Positions 9,980 to 19,319 of a DNA stretch of 64,000 nucleotides are shown piece by piece (within the stretch, counting starts at the first letter, position 1; every line of letters starts with the position of its first letter). Source of the DNA: Bordetella bronchialis (GTDB lineage Bacteria > Pseudomonadota > Gammaproteobacteria > Burkholderiales > Burkholderiaceae_B). The position numbers were made by a program, and so were the translations under genes. The stretch lies in assembly GCF_001676705.1 (NCBI RefSeq), contig NZ_CP016170.1, forward strand, positions 5,456,001-5,520,000, read 5' to 3'. Under the pieces are notes generated by a model that was not told the DNA's origin, made no database searches, and saw nothing but the letters and a program-made list of their open reading frames with translations.

Positions 9980-11066
9980 GAGCACCGGAAACGCGCCCGG
10001 CCAGGACGCCGCGCAGGCGGCCCCCCGGGTCGCCGTGCTGGGCGCCGGCAGCTGGGGCACCGCGCTGGCGGCCGTGGCCGCCCGGCGGCGCCCCACTTTG
10101 CTGTGGGCGCGGCAGGCGGCCCAGGCCGAGGCCATGCGCGCCACTCACGAAAACGCCCGGTATCTTCCGGGCGTTTCTTTGCCCGCCGCGCTAGGAATCG
10201 GCGACAACCTGGACCAGGTTCTGTCGCGCACGGCAGAGGGCGGCGGCATCCCCCTGCTGATCCTGGGCGTGCCCGTGGCCGGGCTGGAGGCGATGTGCGG
10301 CGCGCTGGCGCGGCGGTTGCCCGCGCTGGGCGCCGCCGGCTGGCATGTGGTGTGGACCTGCAAAGGCTTCGACGAACAGCAGGGACGCCTGCCGCACGAA
10401 GTCGCGCGGGATTCGCTGGGCAAAGTGCCTGGCATCAGCCTGGGCGTGCTCTCGGGCCCCAGCTTCGCGCGCGAAGTCGCGCAAGGCCTGCCGGTCGGCC
10501 TGACGGTCGCCAGCAGCGACGCCGGCTTGTGCGCGGCCACCACGGCGGCCCTGCACGGCGGCGCCGTGCGCGTATATGCGGGCGCCGATGTCGTCGGCGT
10601 GGAAGTCGGCGGGGCAATGAAGAACATCATATCCATCGCCTGCGGCGTTTCCGACGGCTTGATGCTGGGCACCAATGCGCGCGCCGCGCTCATTACCCGC
10701 GGCCTGGCCGAAATGACGCGGCTGGGCGTGGCGCTGGGCGGGCGGGCGGAGACCTTTTCCGGGCTGACCGGCCTGGGCGACCTGGTGTTGAGCGCGACCG
10801 GCGAACTTTCCCGCAATCGCCGCGTGGGCCTGGAAATCGGCGCTGGGCGCAAGCTGGATGAAATCCTGGCCGGCGGCATGACGGCGGAGGGCGTGCGCGC
10901 GGCGCGGTCCGCGCTGGCCCGTGCCCGCGCGCTGGACGTCGATTTGCCCATCACCGCCGCCGTGTGCGCCGTTCTGTTCGACGGCGTCTCCCCCATGACG
11001 GCCGTCTCCACCTTGCTGGCGCGCGATGCCCGCCCGGAGAGCGGCGACCTGCGCGTACCCGATTAG
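9963..11066 (+). CDS. gpsA: Glycerol-3-phosphate dehydrogenase [NAD(P)+]
   Basis: Makes sn-glycerol-3-phosphate from dihydroxyacetone phosphate for phospholipid synthesis. The N-terminal Rossmann motif [12 protein letters not shown] follows about 23 poorly conserved residues. Further signatures are [32 protein letters not shown], the catalytic region [16 protein letters not shown], and [16 protein letters not shown]. The start at 9963 lies inside secB; an upstream in-frame start at 9936 overlaps even more. The [12 protein letters not shown] stretch is written with codons such as CTT, GTT, TCT and TTG that are uncommon in this GC-rich setting, and together these form a perfect terminator hairpin. 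Confidence 0.95.
   Translation: MPRANKSTGNAPGQDAAQAAPRVAVLGAGSWGTALAAVAARRRPTLLWARQAAQAEAMRATHENARYLPGVSLPAALGIGDNLDQVLSRTAEGGGIPLLILGVPVAGLEAMCGALARRLPALGAAGWHVVWTCKGFDEQQGRLPHEVARDSLGKVPGISLGVLSGPSFAREVAQGLPVGLTVASSDAGLCAATTAALHGGAVRVYAGADVVGVEVGGAMKNIISIACGVSDGLMLGTNARAALITRGLAEMTRLGVALGGRAETFSGLTGLGDLVLSATGELSRNRRVGLEIGAGRKLDEILAGGMTAEGVRAARSALARARALDVDLPITAAVCAVLFDGVSPMTAVSTLLARDARPESGDLRVPD
10151..10180 (+). terminator. Intrinsic-terminator-like hairpin inside gpsA
   Basis: A perfect 10-base-pair inverted repeat, AAACGCCCGG / CCGGGCGTTT, with a 6-base TATCTT loop, is followed by CTTTG, so its 3' side is T-rich. It lies about 190 bases into the gpsA coding sequence. It could end part of the secB transcript or attenuate gpsA expression when ribosomes are not covering it. 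Confidence 0.55.
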
Positions 11067-11135
11067 GCTTCTATCGATCCCCAAAACACAGCGGCCGCCC
11101 GGCGCGGCCCATGCATCCAGCCAAAGGAGAAATCG

Positions 11136-12143
11136 ATGTTTCTATCCACCCCCGGCCGTCGCGGCGCCCGCGCGCCCCGGTTGTGGCTGGCCCTGGCCAG
11201 TCTTGTCGCCGCCATGGCGGTGGGCGGCCCCGCCCGCGCGGAATGGCCCGAGCGTCCCATAGACCTGATCGTGCCCTTCCCCGCCGGGTCGTCCCCGGAC
11301 CTGCTGGCGCGCATCGTCTCGGAACCGCTTTCCCAGGCCCTGGGCAAGCCCATCATCGTGCAGAACAAGCCGGGCGCCGGCGGCAACATCGGCACCCGCC
11401 TGGCGGCCGAGGCCAAGCCGGACGGCTACACCATGCTGTTCACCATCAACGGCCCGCTGACGACAGCGCCCACGCTATATCGCAAGACGCTGGGCTACGA
11501 TCCCTTCACCGACCTGGCGCCGGTCACCCTGGTGGCGACCAGCCCCAATGTGCTGGTGGTGCCCAGTAACCTGAACATCAAGACCGTGGCACAGTTCGTC
11601 AAGCTGGCCAAGGACAAGCCGGGCGCGCTGAACTATGGCTCGGTGGGGCCGGGCAGCGCGTCGCAACTGGCCATGGAGATGTTCAAGGAGCAGGCCGGGC
11701 TGGATATCGCGCATATCCCCTATCCGGGCTTCCCGCAGGTGATCAGCGCCATTATTTCCGGCGACATCCAGTCGTCCTTCATGGTGCCGGCGATCGCCAT
11801 GCCGCAGGCGCGCAATGGCAAGGCCACGGTGCTGGCCGTCACCAGCCTGGAACGGGCGGATACCTTGCCCGACACTCCGACCATGGCGGAACAGGGTTAT
11901 CCCGGTTTCGAGGCGATCTCCTGGGATGCCATCCTGGTGCCGGCGGGCACGCCCAGCGGCATCGTCGAACGGCTCAACAGCGAGCTGGCGCGCATCATCA
12001 GCAGCGATAAAGTCCGCGAGCAAATGGCCGTGCAGTACTTCACCCCCGCACCGTCGTCCCCAGAGCAGTTGACGGCGCGCATGCGGGACGAGAAAGCCCG
12101 CTGGGACGCCGTGATCCAAAAGCTGAACCTGTCGCTGGATTGA
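11136..12143 (+). CDS. Bug/TctC family tripartite tricarboxylate transporter substrate-binding protein
   Basis: A 335-residue periplasmic binding protein. It has a signal peptide with a basic n-region and a hydrophobic core (about 17-32), cut near GPARA-EWPERP. The Bug signatures follow: IDLIVPFPAGSSPDLLARI, VVQNKPGAGG-type sequence (IIVQNKPGAGGNIGTRLAA), and the PDGYTMLF strand. Bug proteins bind small carboxylates or amides for TctAB-type carriers; Bordetella genomes are known for many orphan copies. No tctA or tctB gene is nearby and the ligand is unknown. A strong AAAGGAG ribosome-binding site precedes the ATG. Confidence 0.93.
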   Translation: MFLSTPGRRGARAPRLWLALASLVAAMAVGGPARAEWPERPIDLIVPFPAGSSPDLLARIVSEPLSQALGKPIIVQNKPGAGGNIGTRLAAEAKPDGYTMLFTINGPLTTAPTLYRKTLGYDPFTDLAPVTLVATSPNVLVVPSNLNIKTVAQFVKLAKDKPGALNYGSVGPGSASQLAMEMFKEQAGLDIAHIPYPGFPQVISAIISGDIQSSFMVPAIAMPQARNGKATVLAVTSLERADTLPDTPTMAEQGYPGFEAISWDAILVPAGTPSGIVERLNSELARIISSDKVREQMAVQYFTPAPSSPEQLTARMRDEKARWDAVIQKLNLSLD

Positions 12144-12144
12144 A

Positions 12145-12166
12145 ATCGCGGGCGTATGCCCGCGAT
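12145..12166 (+). terminator. Terminator-like hairpin after the Bug gene
   Basis: A perfect 9-base-pair inverted repeat (ATCGCGGGC / GCCCGCGAT) with a GTAT loop starts 2 bases after the Bug stop codon. It has no T-run, so it may act as a 3'-end stabiliser or a weak terminator. It also sits 72 bases beyond the 3' end of the converging giant gene. Confidence 0.5.
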
Positions 12167-12237
12167 CCCCCGTTCACGCCTGGCCCCGGGCGAGCCACGC
12201 CATGGGCTTCGGCCGGATCGTGGCCATCCCCATGCTG

Positions 12238-15045
12238 CTAGGCCATGCTGGTGGACGGTTGCGCCGTTGGGGTCGACCGTTGTGCCGAGTCGGCCAACGG
12301 TTGCGCCGAGGCGGTCGAGGCCTGCGCGCCGGGCTGCGCGCCGGACGGGCCGGCCGCCGACGGCGGTGGCACATCCGGTTCAGCGTCTTCCAGACCGGCA
12401 GCGTCCTCGAAGCGACTGGCATAGCGGTTCATGGGATTGTTGTCGAAGAAGCGCCTGCCGGAATAGAGCAAGCCTTGCTGGAAGTAGCGGTAGATGAACC
12501 GGTTTTCCTCGACGATGGTACGGGTGAGCGCCTCGGCCTTGAGGAAGTCGTCCATGCGGTGTTCATATCGCGCCAGCCGCCCGATCAGCCTGCCCATGTA
12601 GCCCGGATCCTGCCGCGCCCAGCCGGCGTCGTAGGCGGTGAAGGCGCCGTCATCCGGCCTGGCCCACGTGCCGCCGTCGACCCGGATGATGCCGTCCAGG
12701 GCGGCCTTGATGCCTTCGTAGTCCTTGCTGCTATCGCGATCGAACTTGCTGGCCAGCCGTGCGAGCTGCATGGCATAGCCGCGCGCCTCCGGCTCTTGTT
12801 CCACCGCCGCGCGCAAGCCCGTCCAGCAGCGATGCGCCGTACGCTGCCACTGCACGGAATCGCGGGGCGTGACGCGTTCTTCATCCAGGAATTTGTTGCG
12901 CCACCATGCCTGCAGCGTGGAAAGCACGGGCAGCTTGGCGCGGCGATCGCGCATATCGGGGCATGCCTGCTGCAGATTCCTGTACAGGCTCTTCAGCTGT
13001 CTTGGCCCCAGGCGCGCGATAGCCAGGGAGAAGGCCATGCGCAGATATCCGTCGCAGGCCGTATCGCGAAATCCCGCGTTGTCGAATTCCGCGCGCAGGT
13101 CGTCGCCGACGACCAGGAAATCCTGGAAGGCGCGGCGCATTTCGGCGGGGCGGAGTGTGTCGCGGGATGCTTCCTTGATCCAGCGGTGCAGGCGTTCTTC
13201 CACATGAGCCTGGTGATAGGAGAATCGCGCCGCCTCCAGCTTGACGCTGTTGCCGACCACCAGGTAGCCGCCCCAGAACGCGATCTTGTCCCACGCCTTG
13301 CGCAGCGCCCCGCGGGCCTTCCTGGGCAACGCACCGTCCAGGCCATCGAAGTCGGACGGATTGCGCCAGCCCGCTTGCGCCCGTGCATCGCCCGCGGCCA
13401 GCGCGGTCCCCTGGACAATGACCTGCACTTCCTGCAGCAGGCGTGTGTACTGCGGCCCAATGATGTCCGCGTTGTTGGTGACCCGCAGCACGCCGTCAAT
13501 GAAACGGGCAAAGACGGCCGGGTCCCGCCAGGCGGTGTTCTGCAGGAGCTGGACGCGATCGGCTTCCGCGGCGCGTTCGAAAATCAGCTTGGACAGGTAC
13601 GCCGCGCGCCCTTCGTCATTGCGCATGGACAGGCACAGGCCCCGCAGCAATGCGTGCACGGCGTCCCGGGCCTGGCCATAGAACTCGGGCTGTTGCGGCA
13701 GCGCGACCTGGCTGGCGTCCGCGCCGCGGTCGCTCATGCCCTGCAGGGCACGGTCTTCGATGAGCCGGGTGACGTCCGCCAGCGCATGCAGCGGCTCGGT
13801 CTCGTAGCGGCGTACGCGCTCTTCGTCGGCGGCATCGCGCCAGGCATCCAGGACATCCGCCGACCTGAGGCGATCGGTGCGGGCGGCTATGGTGCCCATA
13901 TACCCGCCGGGCGCCACGGTACGGTACATATCGTCGAAGGCGCTGTCCGACAGCGCGCGCAGGGACCGGCCGGCATGTGCCTTGATGTAGCGCCTGACGT
14001 CCGCGGAGGATGGCTCGGCCACGTCCAGCTTGCCGGCCAGCGTCGCCATCCAATCCGGTTTACCCGGATGCGGCAATCCATCCACTTTGTGCTTCTGCTC
14101 CAGCATGACCAGGCAGGGTTCGACGTGATCGTTGGCGCAGGCGCGCAGCGCATCGTCCCAGGCGGAAAAATCGACGGCGCATTCGCGGCGCAAGGCCTGG
14201 CCGCGCTCCACCAGCGTGCGGCATGCGCCGATGGCCTCTTCCAGCGCCGGGCGGCGGGCCGCGCTGGCTTGCAGCGCCTGCACGGCGCGGTCGATGGATG
14301 CGGCCAGGGCTTCTTCCCGTGCATAGGCCCAGAGCCGGTCGACGGATTTCGCCGCATCGTCCGGCGTGGCATCGGCGCCCAGCCTGACGGCCTCCCTGCC
14401 TTTCTGGATGGCGGCCTGCAGCACATTGGGGCCCGCGCCCTGTGCCTGGCGGGCCTGCCCCAGCGCCAGCGGCGGCAGCGCCTGGCAGAGCCGCGTGCCG
14501 TGCTTTTCCAGATGGTCGCGCGCATCCTTGCGGCACCGGAGGGCGGCGGCGTGCATGCGTTCGAACTTTTGTTCCGCGGCCTTGATCCTGGGCAAGCCCT
14601 TCTTGAAAGCCTTTTTATAGCGCCGCACATCGGCGATGTCGGTATCCAGCCGCTGCTTGGTCTGCGCGCGAGCCTTGTCCGCCGCCGAGCCGGCGGAGCC
14701 CAGCGCGGGCACCCGCTTGAGTACCGGCCGCATGGTGTGCATGGCGCGCACGGCCGTGTCCATGCAGGCCTGTTCCATACGGACCGTTGCCCTGTCGACC
14801 TTGCGGGAGAGTCTGCCCTGGGCGCCCCGCACCACGGCGACGCAGCGGTTGGCGACGGTGCGGGTGGCCCGGCAAACGTCCCGCACCCCGCGGCGATGCG
14901 GCGTGGACGCCCTGGCCTTGACGAGGGTGGGCGAATCCGCCTGGGTAGCCGAGGCGTCGTATTGCGCCGAATGGCCGGCTGCATGGCTCGGACCCGGCCC
15001 GGCCGGGGTAAGGCCTGTGCAAGAGGTGGCTGGAGGAATGTTCAT
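12238..15045 (-). CDS. Large orphan protein of unknown function (935 aa), possible secreted effector
   Basis: I do not recognise this protein. A good AAGGA lies 6 bases before the ATG. The first 50 or so residues are rich in Ala, Ser, Thr, Pro and Gly with no classical signal peptide. Residues about 50-880 look soluble and mainly helical, with many charged residues and no transmembrane segment. The last 45 residues are a Ser/Thr/Pro/Gln-rich tail with repeated AQP and SAQ motifs. The first codons include ATT, CCT, CCA, TCT, ACA and CTT, less GC-biased at the third position than neighbouring genes. It stands alone, converging on the Bug gene. A disordered N-terminus, large size, no homologue I can name and skewed early codons are compatible with a type III secreted effector, but that is a guess. 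Confidence 0.75.
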   Translation of the reverse strand: MNIPPATSCTGLTPAGPGPSHAAGHSAQYDASATQADSPTLVKARASTPHRRGVRDVCRATRTVANRCVAVVRGAQGRLSRKVDRATVRMEQACMDTAVRAMHTMRPVLKRVPALGSAGSAADKARAQTKQRLDTDIADVRRYKKAFKKGLPRIKAAEQKFERMHAAALRCRKDARDHLEKHGTRLCQALPPLALGQARQAQGAGPNVLQAAIQKGREAVRLGADATPDDAAKSVDRLWAYAREEALAASIDRAVQALQASAARRPALEEAIGACRTLVERGQALRRECAVDFSAWDDALRACANDHVEPCLVMLEQKHKVDGLPHPGKPDWMATLAGKLDVAEPSSADVRRYIKAHAGRSLRALSDSAFDDMYRTVAPGGYMGTIAARTDRLRSADVLDAWRDAADEERVRRYETEPLHALADVTRLIEDRALQGMSDRGADASQVALPQQPEFYGQARDAVHALLRGLCLSMRNDEGRAAYLSKLIFERAAEADRVQLLQNTAWRDPAVFARFIDGVLRVTNNADIIGPQYTRLLQEVQVIVQGTALAAGDARAQAGWRNPSDFDGLDGALPRKARGALRKAWDKIAFWGGYLVVGNSVKLEAARFSYHQAHVEERLHRWIKEASRDTLRPAEMRRAFQDFLVVGDDLRAEFDNAGFRDTACDGYLRMAFSLAIARLGPRQLKSLYRNLQQACPDMRDRRAKLPVLSTLQAWWRNKFLDEERVTPRDSVQWQRTAHRCWTGLRAAVEQEPEARGYAMQLARLASKFDRDSSKDYEGIKAALDGIIRVDGGTWARPDDGAFTAYDAGWARQDPGYMGRLIGRLARYEHRMDDFLKAEALTRTIVEENRFIYRYFQQGLLYSGRRFFDNNPMNRYASRFEDAAGLEDAEPDVPPPSAAGPSGAQPGAQASTASAQPLADSAQRSTPTAQPSTSMA

Positions 15046-15399
15046 AGGGAATCCTTCTGCTGCGGTATGAATATCCCCTGCCCTGACCGGCGCTGGGCCG
15101 CATCGGGAGTGCGCGAGAGAGATTCAGGTAAAGCCGCCACCGCGGGTCGCCGACAGCTCCGGCCGGTCTGTACCGGTCGTGGCCATGGACTTCTGTATCG
15201 CAATGGTCATCCACTGGGTACACCGGGCGCACAGCCGGTTCCTCGGGGGAGCGCGCGGTTTCGACGCACCCCGAAAATGGGACACGAACCCGCCCCCACC
15301 GCCCGCGCAGGTCGCGAATCGATATCGACGATTACAGCCTGGGAGATAGCGCGGCGCGAACTGTGCGTGAAACCGCCGGCACTGGCCGCGGAAAGCCCG
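15046..15399. other. 354-base intergenic region upstream of the 935-aa gene
   Basis: No coding frame with a plausible start or composition is seen. The ribosome-binding site of the 935-residue gene is at its left edge. A promoter for that gene should lie here on the minus strand, but no clear sigma-70 hexamer pair was found. The right side ends at the 3' end of trmL. Confidence 0.5.
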
Positions 15400-15870
15400 C
15401 TACACGCCGCCGGAATAGCCGGCCTGCCGCCACGCCTCGAACACGACCACCGCCACGGCATTGGATAGATTGAGACTGCGCTGTCCTGGCCGCATGGGTA
15501 GACGCAGGCGCTGGCCGGGCTCGAACAAGGCCAATTGCGCTTCCGACAGGCCCGCGGTCTCGCGTCCGAAAACGAACACATCCCCCGCCTGGAACGACGT
15601 GCCGGCGATGGAGTGCCGGGTGCGCGTGGTCAGCGCGAAAACGCGGCCGGGTGGCGCGGCGATGGCGGCCAGGGCCTCGGCCAGGGTGGCATGCACGCGC
15701 ACCGGCTGCCATTCGTGGTAGTCCAGGCCGGCGCGGCGCAGGCGGGCGTCGTCCAGCTCGAAGCCCAGCGGTTCCACGAGATGCAGCTGCGAACCGGTAT
15801 TGGCGCACAGGCGTATCGCATTGCCGGTGTTGGGCGGGATTTCGGGTTCGACGAGAACGACGTGGAACAT
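15400..15870 (-). CDS. trmL: tRNA (cytidine(34)-2'-O)-methyltransferase TrmL
   Basis: Methylates the ribose of the wobble nucleotide in certain leucine tRNAs. The 156-residue SPOUT-fold protein carries VLVEPEIPPNTGNAIRLCANTG at the N-terminus, FGRETAGLSEAQLA in the middle, and the knot motif LRLPMRPGQRSLNLSNAVAV. The open frame extends 33 codons upstream, but the ATG at 15870 gives the family N-terminus MFHVVLVEPEIP. The upstream extension is encoded partly by a short tandem repeat and is not family-like. Confidence 0.93.
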   Translation of the reverse strand: MFHVVLVEPEIPPNTGNAIRLCANTGSQLHLVEPLGFELDDARLRRAGLDYHEWQPVRVHATLAEALAAIAAPPGRVFALTTRTRHSIAGTSFQAGDVFVFGRETAGLSEAQLALFEPGQRLRLPMRPGQRSLNLSNAVAVVVFEAWRQAGYSGGV

Positions 15871-15925
15871 GGCTGGGCAGCGCGCCGGGGCGCGGAACGG
15901 GAAGGAATGACGGCAGGAACGGGCG

Positions 15926-15988
15926 CGGGCCCGCCATACGCGGGCCCGTACGGGCGTCCATACGGGCATCCATACGGGGGGTCCATGC
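15926..15988. repeat. Degenerate 12-base tandem repeat between comF and trmL
   Basis: Successive units GGGCGTCCATAC (15952-15963) and GGGCATCCATAC (15964-15975), flanked by partial copies GGGCCCGTAC and a GTCCATGC variant, form a short minisatellite. It separates the comF stop codon from the trmL start. No protein or RNA role is evident. Confidence 0.6.
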
Positions 15989-15999
15989 GGCCCCGCGGC

Positions 16000-16833
16000 C
16001 TACGGCAGGCGATATTGTGCCAGCGTGCCGGCCGCGTCCGCCGGCGCCCGCGCCGCCACCAGCGCGACGATGCGCCCTGCTCCGGCGGCCCGCAGCGCGA
16101 GCGCGGCCGCATGCAAGGTACTGCCCGTGGTCATGACGTCGTCGACCAGGGCGATGGGGCATGGGGGAATCTGCGCCGGACACGCATAGCCGCCCGGCGC
16201 CATGCGCAGCCGGGCTTCGCGGGAAAGGCCGCTTTGCTTGGGGCCTTCCCGGCTGCGCGCCAGCCAGCCCAGGCGGACAGGCAGGCCCGTGCGCCGCGCC
16301 AGCGCGCGCGCCAGTTCCGCCGCGGGATTGAACCCGCGCCGCCGCAGCGACGCGCGCGACGACGGAATGGGTACCAGCACGGTGCCGGGTGCCAGATCGC
16401 GGGCACCGCCGCCGTCCGGCGGAAAGCCCGGCGCGCGCAGGATGAAGTCGGCCAGCGGCCCCGCCAGCACCAGGCGCTTTTCGACCTTGTAGCGGCTGAT
16501 CAGCATATCGCCAGGCGCCTCGTAGTCGAAACCGGCGGAGGTACCGGCCAAGGGCAGGGATCGCCGGGCGCAATCCGGGCAGGGACTGAGCTCGGCGCGC
16601 AGCCGCAGTGCGCAGCGGGGGCAGCGCGGCTGGCCGGCATGCATGGTCGCCGCCACGTCGCGCAGGCAACCCGCGCAGGGGCGTCCGCCGGCGGACGGGC
16701 CGCCACACAGCGGACAATCCGTGGGGATCATGGAAAGCAGCCGGTATCCCGCTGCGCGCCACGCCTGCATGGGTATCTCCCTGACGAAATCCCGCACGGC
16801 GGCAGGGTCCACCACGGGGCCGGGCGCCGCCAT
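16000..16833 (-). CDS. comF: ComF-family double-zinc-ribbon phosphoribosyltransferase-like protein
   Basis: A 277-residue ComF protein, associated with DNA uptake in competent bacteria. The N-terminal part holds four CxxC pairs (Cys40/43, 53/56, 71/74 and 85/88), forming a double zinc ribbon. The C-terminal part is a type I phosphoribosyltransferase domain with the PRPP loop VDDVMTTGST. The start at 16833 is a choice among several in-frame ATGs: 17013 would overlap the divergent methyltransferase gene, and 16770 would trim 21 residues. The window also contains dprA (57380-58612), another uptake gene. Confidence 0.9.
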   Translation of the reverse strand: MAAPGPVVDPAAVRDFVREIPMQAWRAAGYRLLSMIPTDCPLCGGPSAGGRPCAGCLRDVAATMHAGQPRCPRCALRLRAELSPCPDCARRSLPLAGTSAGFDYEAPGDMLISRYKVEKRLVLAGPLADFILRAPGFPPDGGGARDLAPGTVLVPIPSSRASLRRRGFNPAAELARALARRTGLPVRLGWLARSREGPKQSGLSREARLRMAPGGYACPAQIPPCPIALVDDVMTTGSTLHAAALALRAAGAGRIVALVAARAPADAAGTLAQYRLP

Positions 16834-16897
16834 GCGCAATAATGAAAGGCCTATCTCACCATATCCGCCCCCGACGCCATGCCGGGGCGCGACCGAA

Positions 16898-17845
16898 ATG
16901 TCCCACGCTATTCCCGATCTGCCCATCGTCAGCGCCCACGTGACGCGCCAGTTCGCCCGCCGGGGCGACCTGCAAGAGGCCCAGTTCCTGTATGGCGAGA
17001 TCGCCGGGCGCATGCTGGAACGCCTGCGCTATATCCGGGTGCAGCCGGCCCAGTTGCTGGATGCCGGCTGCGGCGCAGGCGCCAACCTGCCCCTGCTGCG
17101 CGAGCGTTATCCGGAGGCCGCCTACATCGGGCTGGATGCCTGCGGACCCCTGCTCGATATCGCGCGGGAGCGCCATGCGCCCAGGAACCGCGGCGGCATA
17201 CTGGGGCTTGGGCGCCTGGCCGGGCTGGTGCGGGGCGGCGACAGGGGCGACAAGGGCGCCCCACCGCGTTTCATCCAGGCGGACATGGCGGACAGCGGCC
17301 TGCCGCCGGAATCCCTGGATCTGGTGTGGTCCAACCTGGCGCTGCACTGGCACCCCCGGCCCCATGCCGCCCTGGCGGAATGGCGCCGCATTCTCAAGGT
17401 GGACGGCCTGGCGATGTTCTCCTGCATGGGGCCCGGCACCCTGAAGGAACTGCGGCAGGCGGTGGAGGACGCGGGGCTGCGGACGGCGACGCCCTCCTTC
17501 GTCGACATGCACGATTTCGGCGATTTGCTGGTTGAAAATGGCTTCGCCGACCCGGTCATGGACCAGGAGATCCTGACCTTGACCTATCAGACCCCGGACC
17601 GCCTGCTGGAAGACGTGCGCGCGCTGGGCGGCAATCCGGCCGCGCGGCGCAAGGCCTCTTTGGCCACGCGGGCATGGCGCGACCGGCTATGCCAGGCGCT
17701 CGAAGCCCAGCGCCGGGCGGACGGCACCATCGCGTTGACCATCGAAGTCGCCTACGGCCATGCGTGGCGCGCGGCCGCCCGGCGTACCGCACCGGGCGAA
17801 ACCCGCCTGTCGATCAGCGCGATAGGCGGGCGGCAGCCGCGCTAG
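16898..17845 (+). CDS. BioC-like SAM-dependent methyltransferase
   Basis: A 315-residue class I methyltransferase. The N-terminal VSAHVTRQFARRGD resembles the BioC entry helix, the SAM motif is LLDAGCGAGA (53-62), an acidic motif follows, and the WSNLALHWHPRP block with a later LKVDGLAMFSCMGPGT is typical of malonyl-ACP O-methyltransferases. BioC masks malonyl-ACP as a methyl ester at the start of biotin synthesis. No other bio gene is adjacent, so the specific role is inferred. It is divergent from comF and its stop codon abuts the stop of the converging ligase gene. Confidence 0.82.
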   Translation: MSHAIPDLPIVSAHVTRQFARRGDLQEAQFLYGEIAGRMLERLRYIRVQPAQLLDAGCGAGANLPLLRERYPEAAYIGLDACGPLLDIARERHAPRNRGGILGLGRLAGLVRGGDRGDKGAPPRFIQADMADSGLPPESLDLVWSNLALHWHPRPHAALAEWRRILKVDGLAMFSCMGPGTLKELRQAVEDAGLRTATPSFVDMHDFGDLLVENGFADPVMDQEILTLTYQTPDRLLEDVRALGGNPAARRKASLATRAWRDRLCQALEAQRRADGTIALTIEVAYGHAWRAAARRTAPGETRLSISAIGGRQPR

Positions 17846-19093
17846 TCAGTGCAGCCGGCGGGGCCCCGTGCCGGATTCCGCCAGGGTCTGGACGGCCACG
17901 CCGCCGACCGGTTCGGAGTTGGCCCGTACCCGTCGCCGCAAGACGGACGTCGGATCCGTGCCGGCCATGCCCACCAGGCCGCTTTCGCCCCGGAAAGCGC
18001 CGGTCATGGACTCGACCACGGAAGGCAGGTCGCGCAGGCGGTGGAACTGGGCCCGCAGCCAGCGAGCGTCGTTGCCCGCCCGCAGGGCGTCATCGCGCAG
18101 GGCCGCCAGCATATCGGTGGTGCCCAGTTCATCGGCAACCGGCATCAGGCGGCCGAACAGGCCCCGCAGGTGATCGATCAGCCGCAGGCGTTGTCCTTCC
18201 GCGGTGACGTAGCTGCCTTGCAGGCCGAAACGGCAAGCCTGGAAGTGGTTGCTGCGGTAAGCCAGCCAGAGTCCGCCTTCCGGTTGCGGTTCGCGCTGCA
18301 GCAGCACGGCCAGCGCCTGGGCAAACGCCGCCAGCTGGCAGGCGCGTTCCACCGTCAGCGGGGTATCGCACACACGGATTTCGACGGTGCCGAAATCCGG
18401 CTTGGGCCGGATGTCCCAGTACAGGTCCTTGATGCTTTCGGCCAGCCCCAAAGTACGCAGCTGCGCGAGGTGGGCCTCGAAGCGGTACCAGTCCGAGACC
18501 TCCGGCGGCATATGGCCGGCCAGCGGGAAACTGTTGACGGCATTCAGCCGGCAGCACGAAAACAGGGTATCCACCCCTTCGTAATAGGGCGAGGATGCCG
18601 ACAAGGCGATGAAATGGGGCACGTAGGCGGACAGCTGGCGGGTCAGCGCGATGGCCTGGTCGCCGCTTTTGACGCCCACGTGGATATGCTGGCCGAAGAC
18701 GGTGAACTGCCTGGCCAGGTAGCCGTACATCTCGGCCAGGTACTGGAAGCGCGGCGTGTCGGAGATCGAGCGCTCCTGCCACCGCATGAAGGGGTGGGCC
18801 CCGCCGCCAGCGACGGACACGCCGACGGCGTCCGCCGCCTCGCACAGGGCGGAACGCATTTCGCGCATTTCCGCGAGCAGCCCCATGGGGTGCTCGTGAA
18901 CCGAGGAGTTCAGCTCGATCATCGACCGGGTGATCTCCGGCTTTACCCGGTCGGCGATGGGGTGGTCGGCCATTTGGGCCAGCAATTCGTCGGAAGCAGC
19001 AGTCAGGTCAAACGTCCGCGGATCGATCAATTGCAGTTCGAGTTCGATGCCCAGCGTGTTGGGGGCGGAAGGGACGAACGGAATCTGTTCCAT
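17846..19093 (-). CDS. YbdK-family carboxylate-amine ligase (GCS2-like)
   Basis: A 415-residue member of the glutamate-cysteine ligase 2 superfamily. Signatures are [11 protein letters not shown] at the N-terminus, [28 protein letters not shown], and [20 protein letters not shown]. coli YbdK has weak gamma-glutamylcysteine ligase activity, and the true substrate of this group is unknown. An excellent AGGAGCAGGAA precedes the ATG. The gene converges with the BioC-like gene with no gap between the stop codons. Confidence 0.92.
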   Translation of the reverse strand: MEQIPFVPSAPNTLGIELELQLIDPRTFDLTAASDELLAQMADHPIADRVKPEITRSMIELNSSVHEHPMGLLAEMREMRSALCEAADAVGVSVAGGGAHPFMRWQERSISDTPRFQYLAEMYGYLARQFTVFGQHIHVGVKSGDQAIALTRQLSAYVPHFIALSASSPYYEGVDTLFSCCRLNAVNSFPLAGHMPPEVSDWYRFEAHLAQLRTLGLAESIKDLYWDIRPKPDFGTVEIRVCDTPLTVERACQLAAFAQALAVLLQREPQPEGGLWLAYRSNHFQACRFGLQGSYVTAEGQRLRLIDHLRGLFGRLMPVADELGTTDMLAALRDDALRAGNDARWLRAQFHRLRDLPSVVESMTGAFRGESGLVGMAGTDPTSVLRRRVRANSEPVGGVAVQTLAESGTGPRRLH

Positions 19094-19319
19094 TTCCTGC
19101 TCCTATGTATCTTATGGTCGTGGAGTGCGTCAGGCGATACTGCGCCCCGGCAAAGGTCCCGGGGGCCTGGTGAGTCACGCGAAGCCGCAGTTTAGCCGCC
19201 GGATGGCATCAGAAACGGTGAAAATCGTGACATTAATGAGCAACAGCGCGTAACCCTCCTACTTCTCCCAGGTCTGGGGTAAGCAAGCACTTACATGCTA
19301 GGGAATATCCGGAGGAAGA

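Noticed and set aside
12202..15468. A 1088-codon plus-strand frame opposite the 935-residue gene.
   Set aside because: Its product is rich in His, Gln, Arg and Gly, as expected for the antisense of a GC-rich gene, whereas the minus-strand frame has a proper ribosome-binding site and balanced composition.
19279..19294. A small GTAAG-CTTAC inverted repeat between trkH and the YbdK-type gene.
   Set aside because: Arms of five bases with a six-base loop are expected by chance and no T-run follows.
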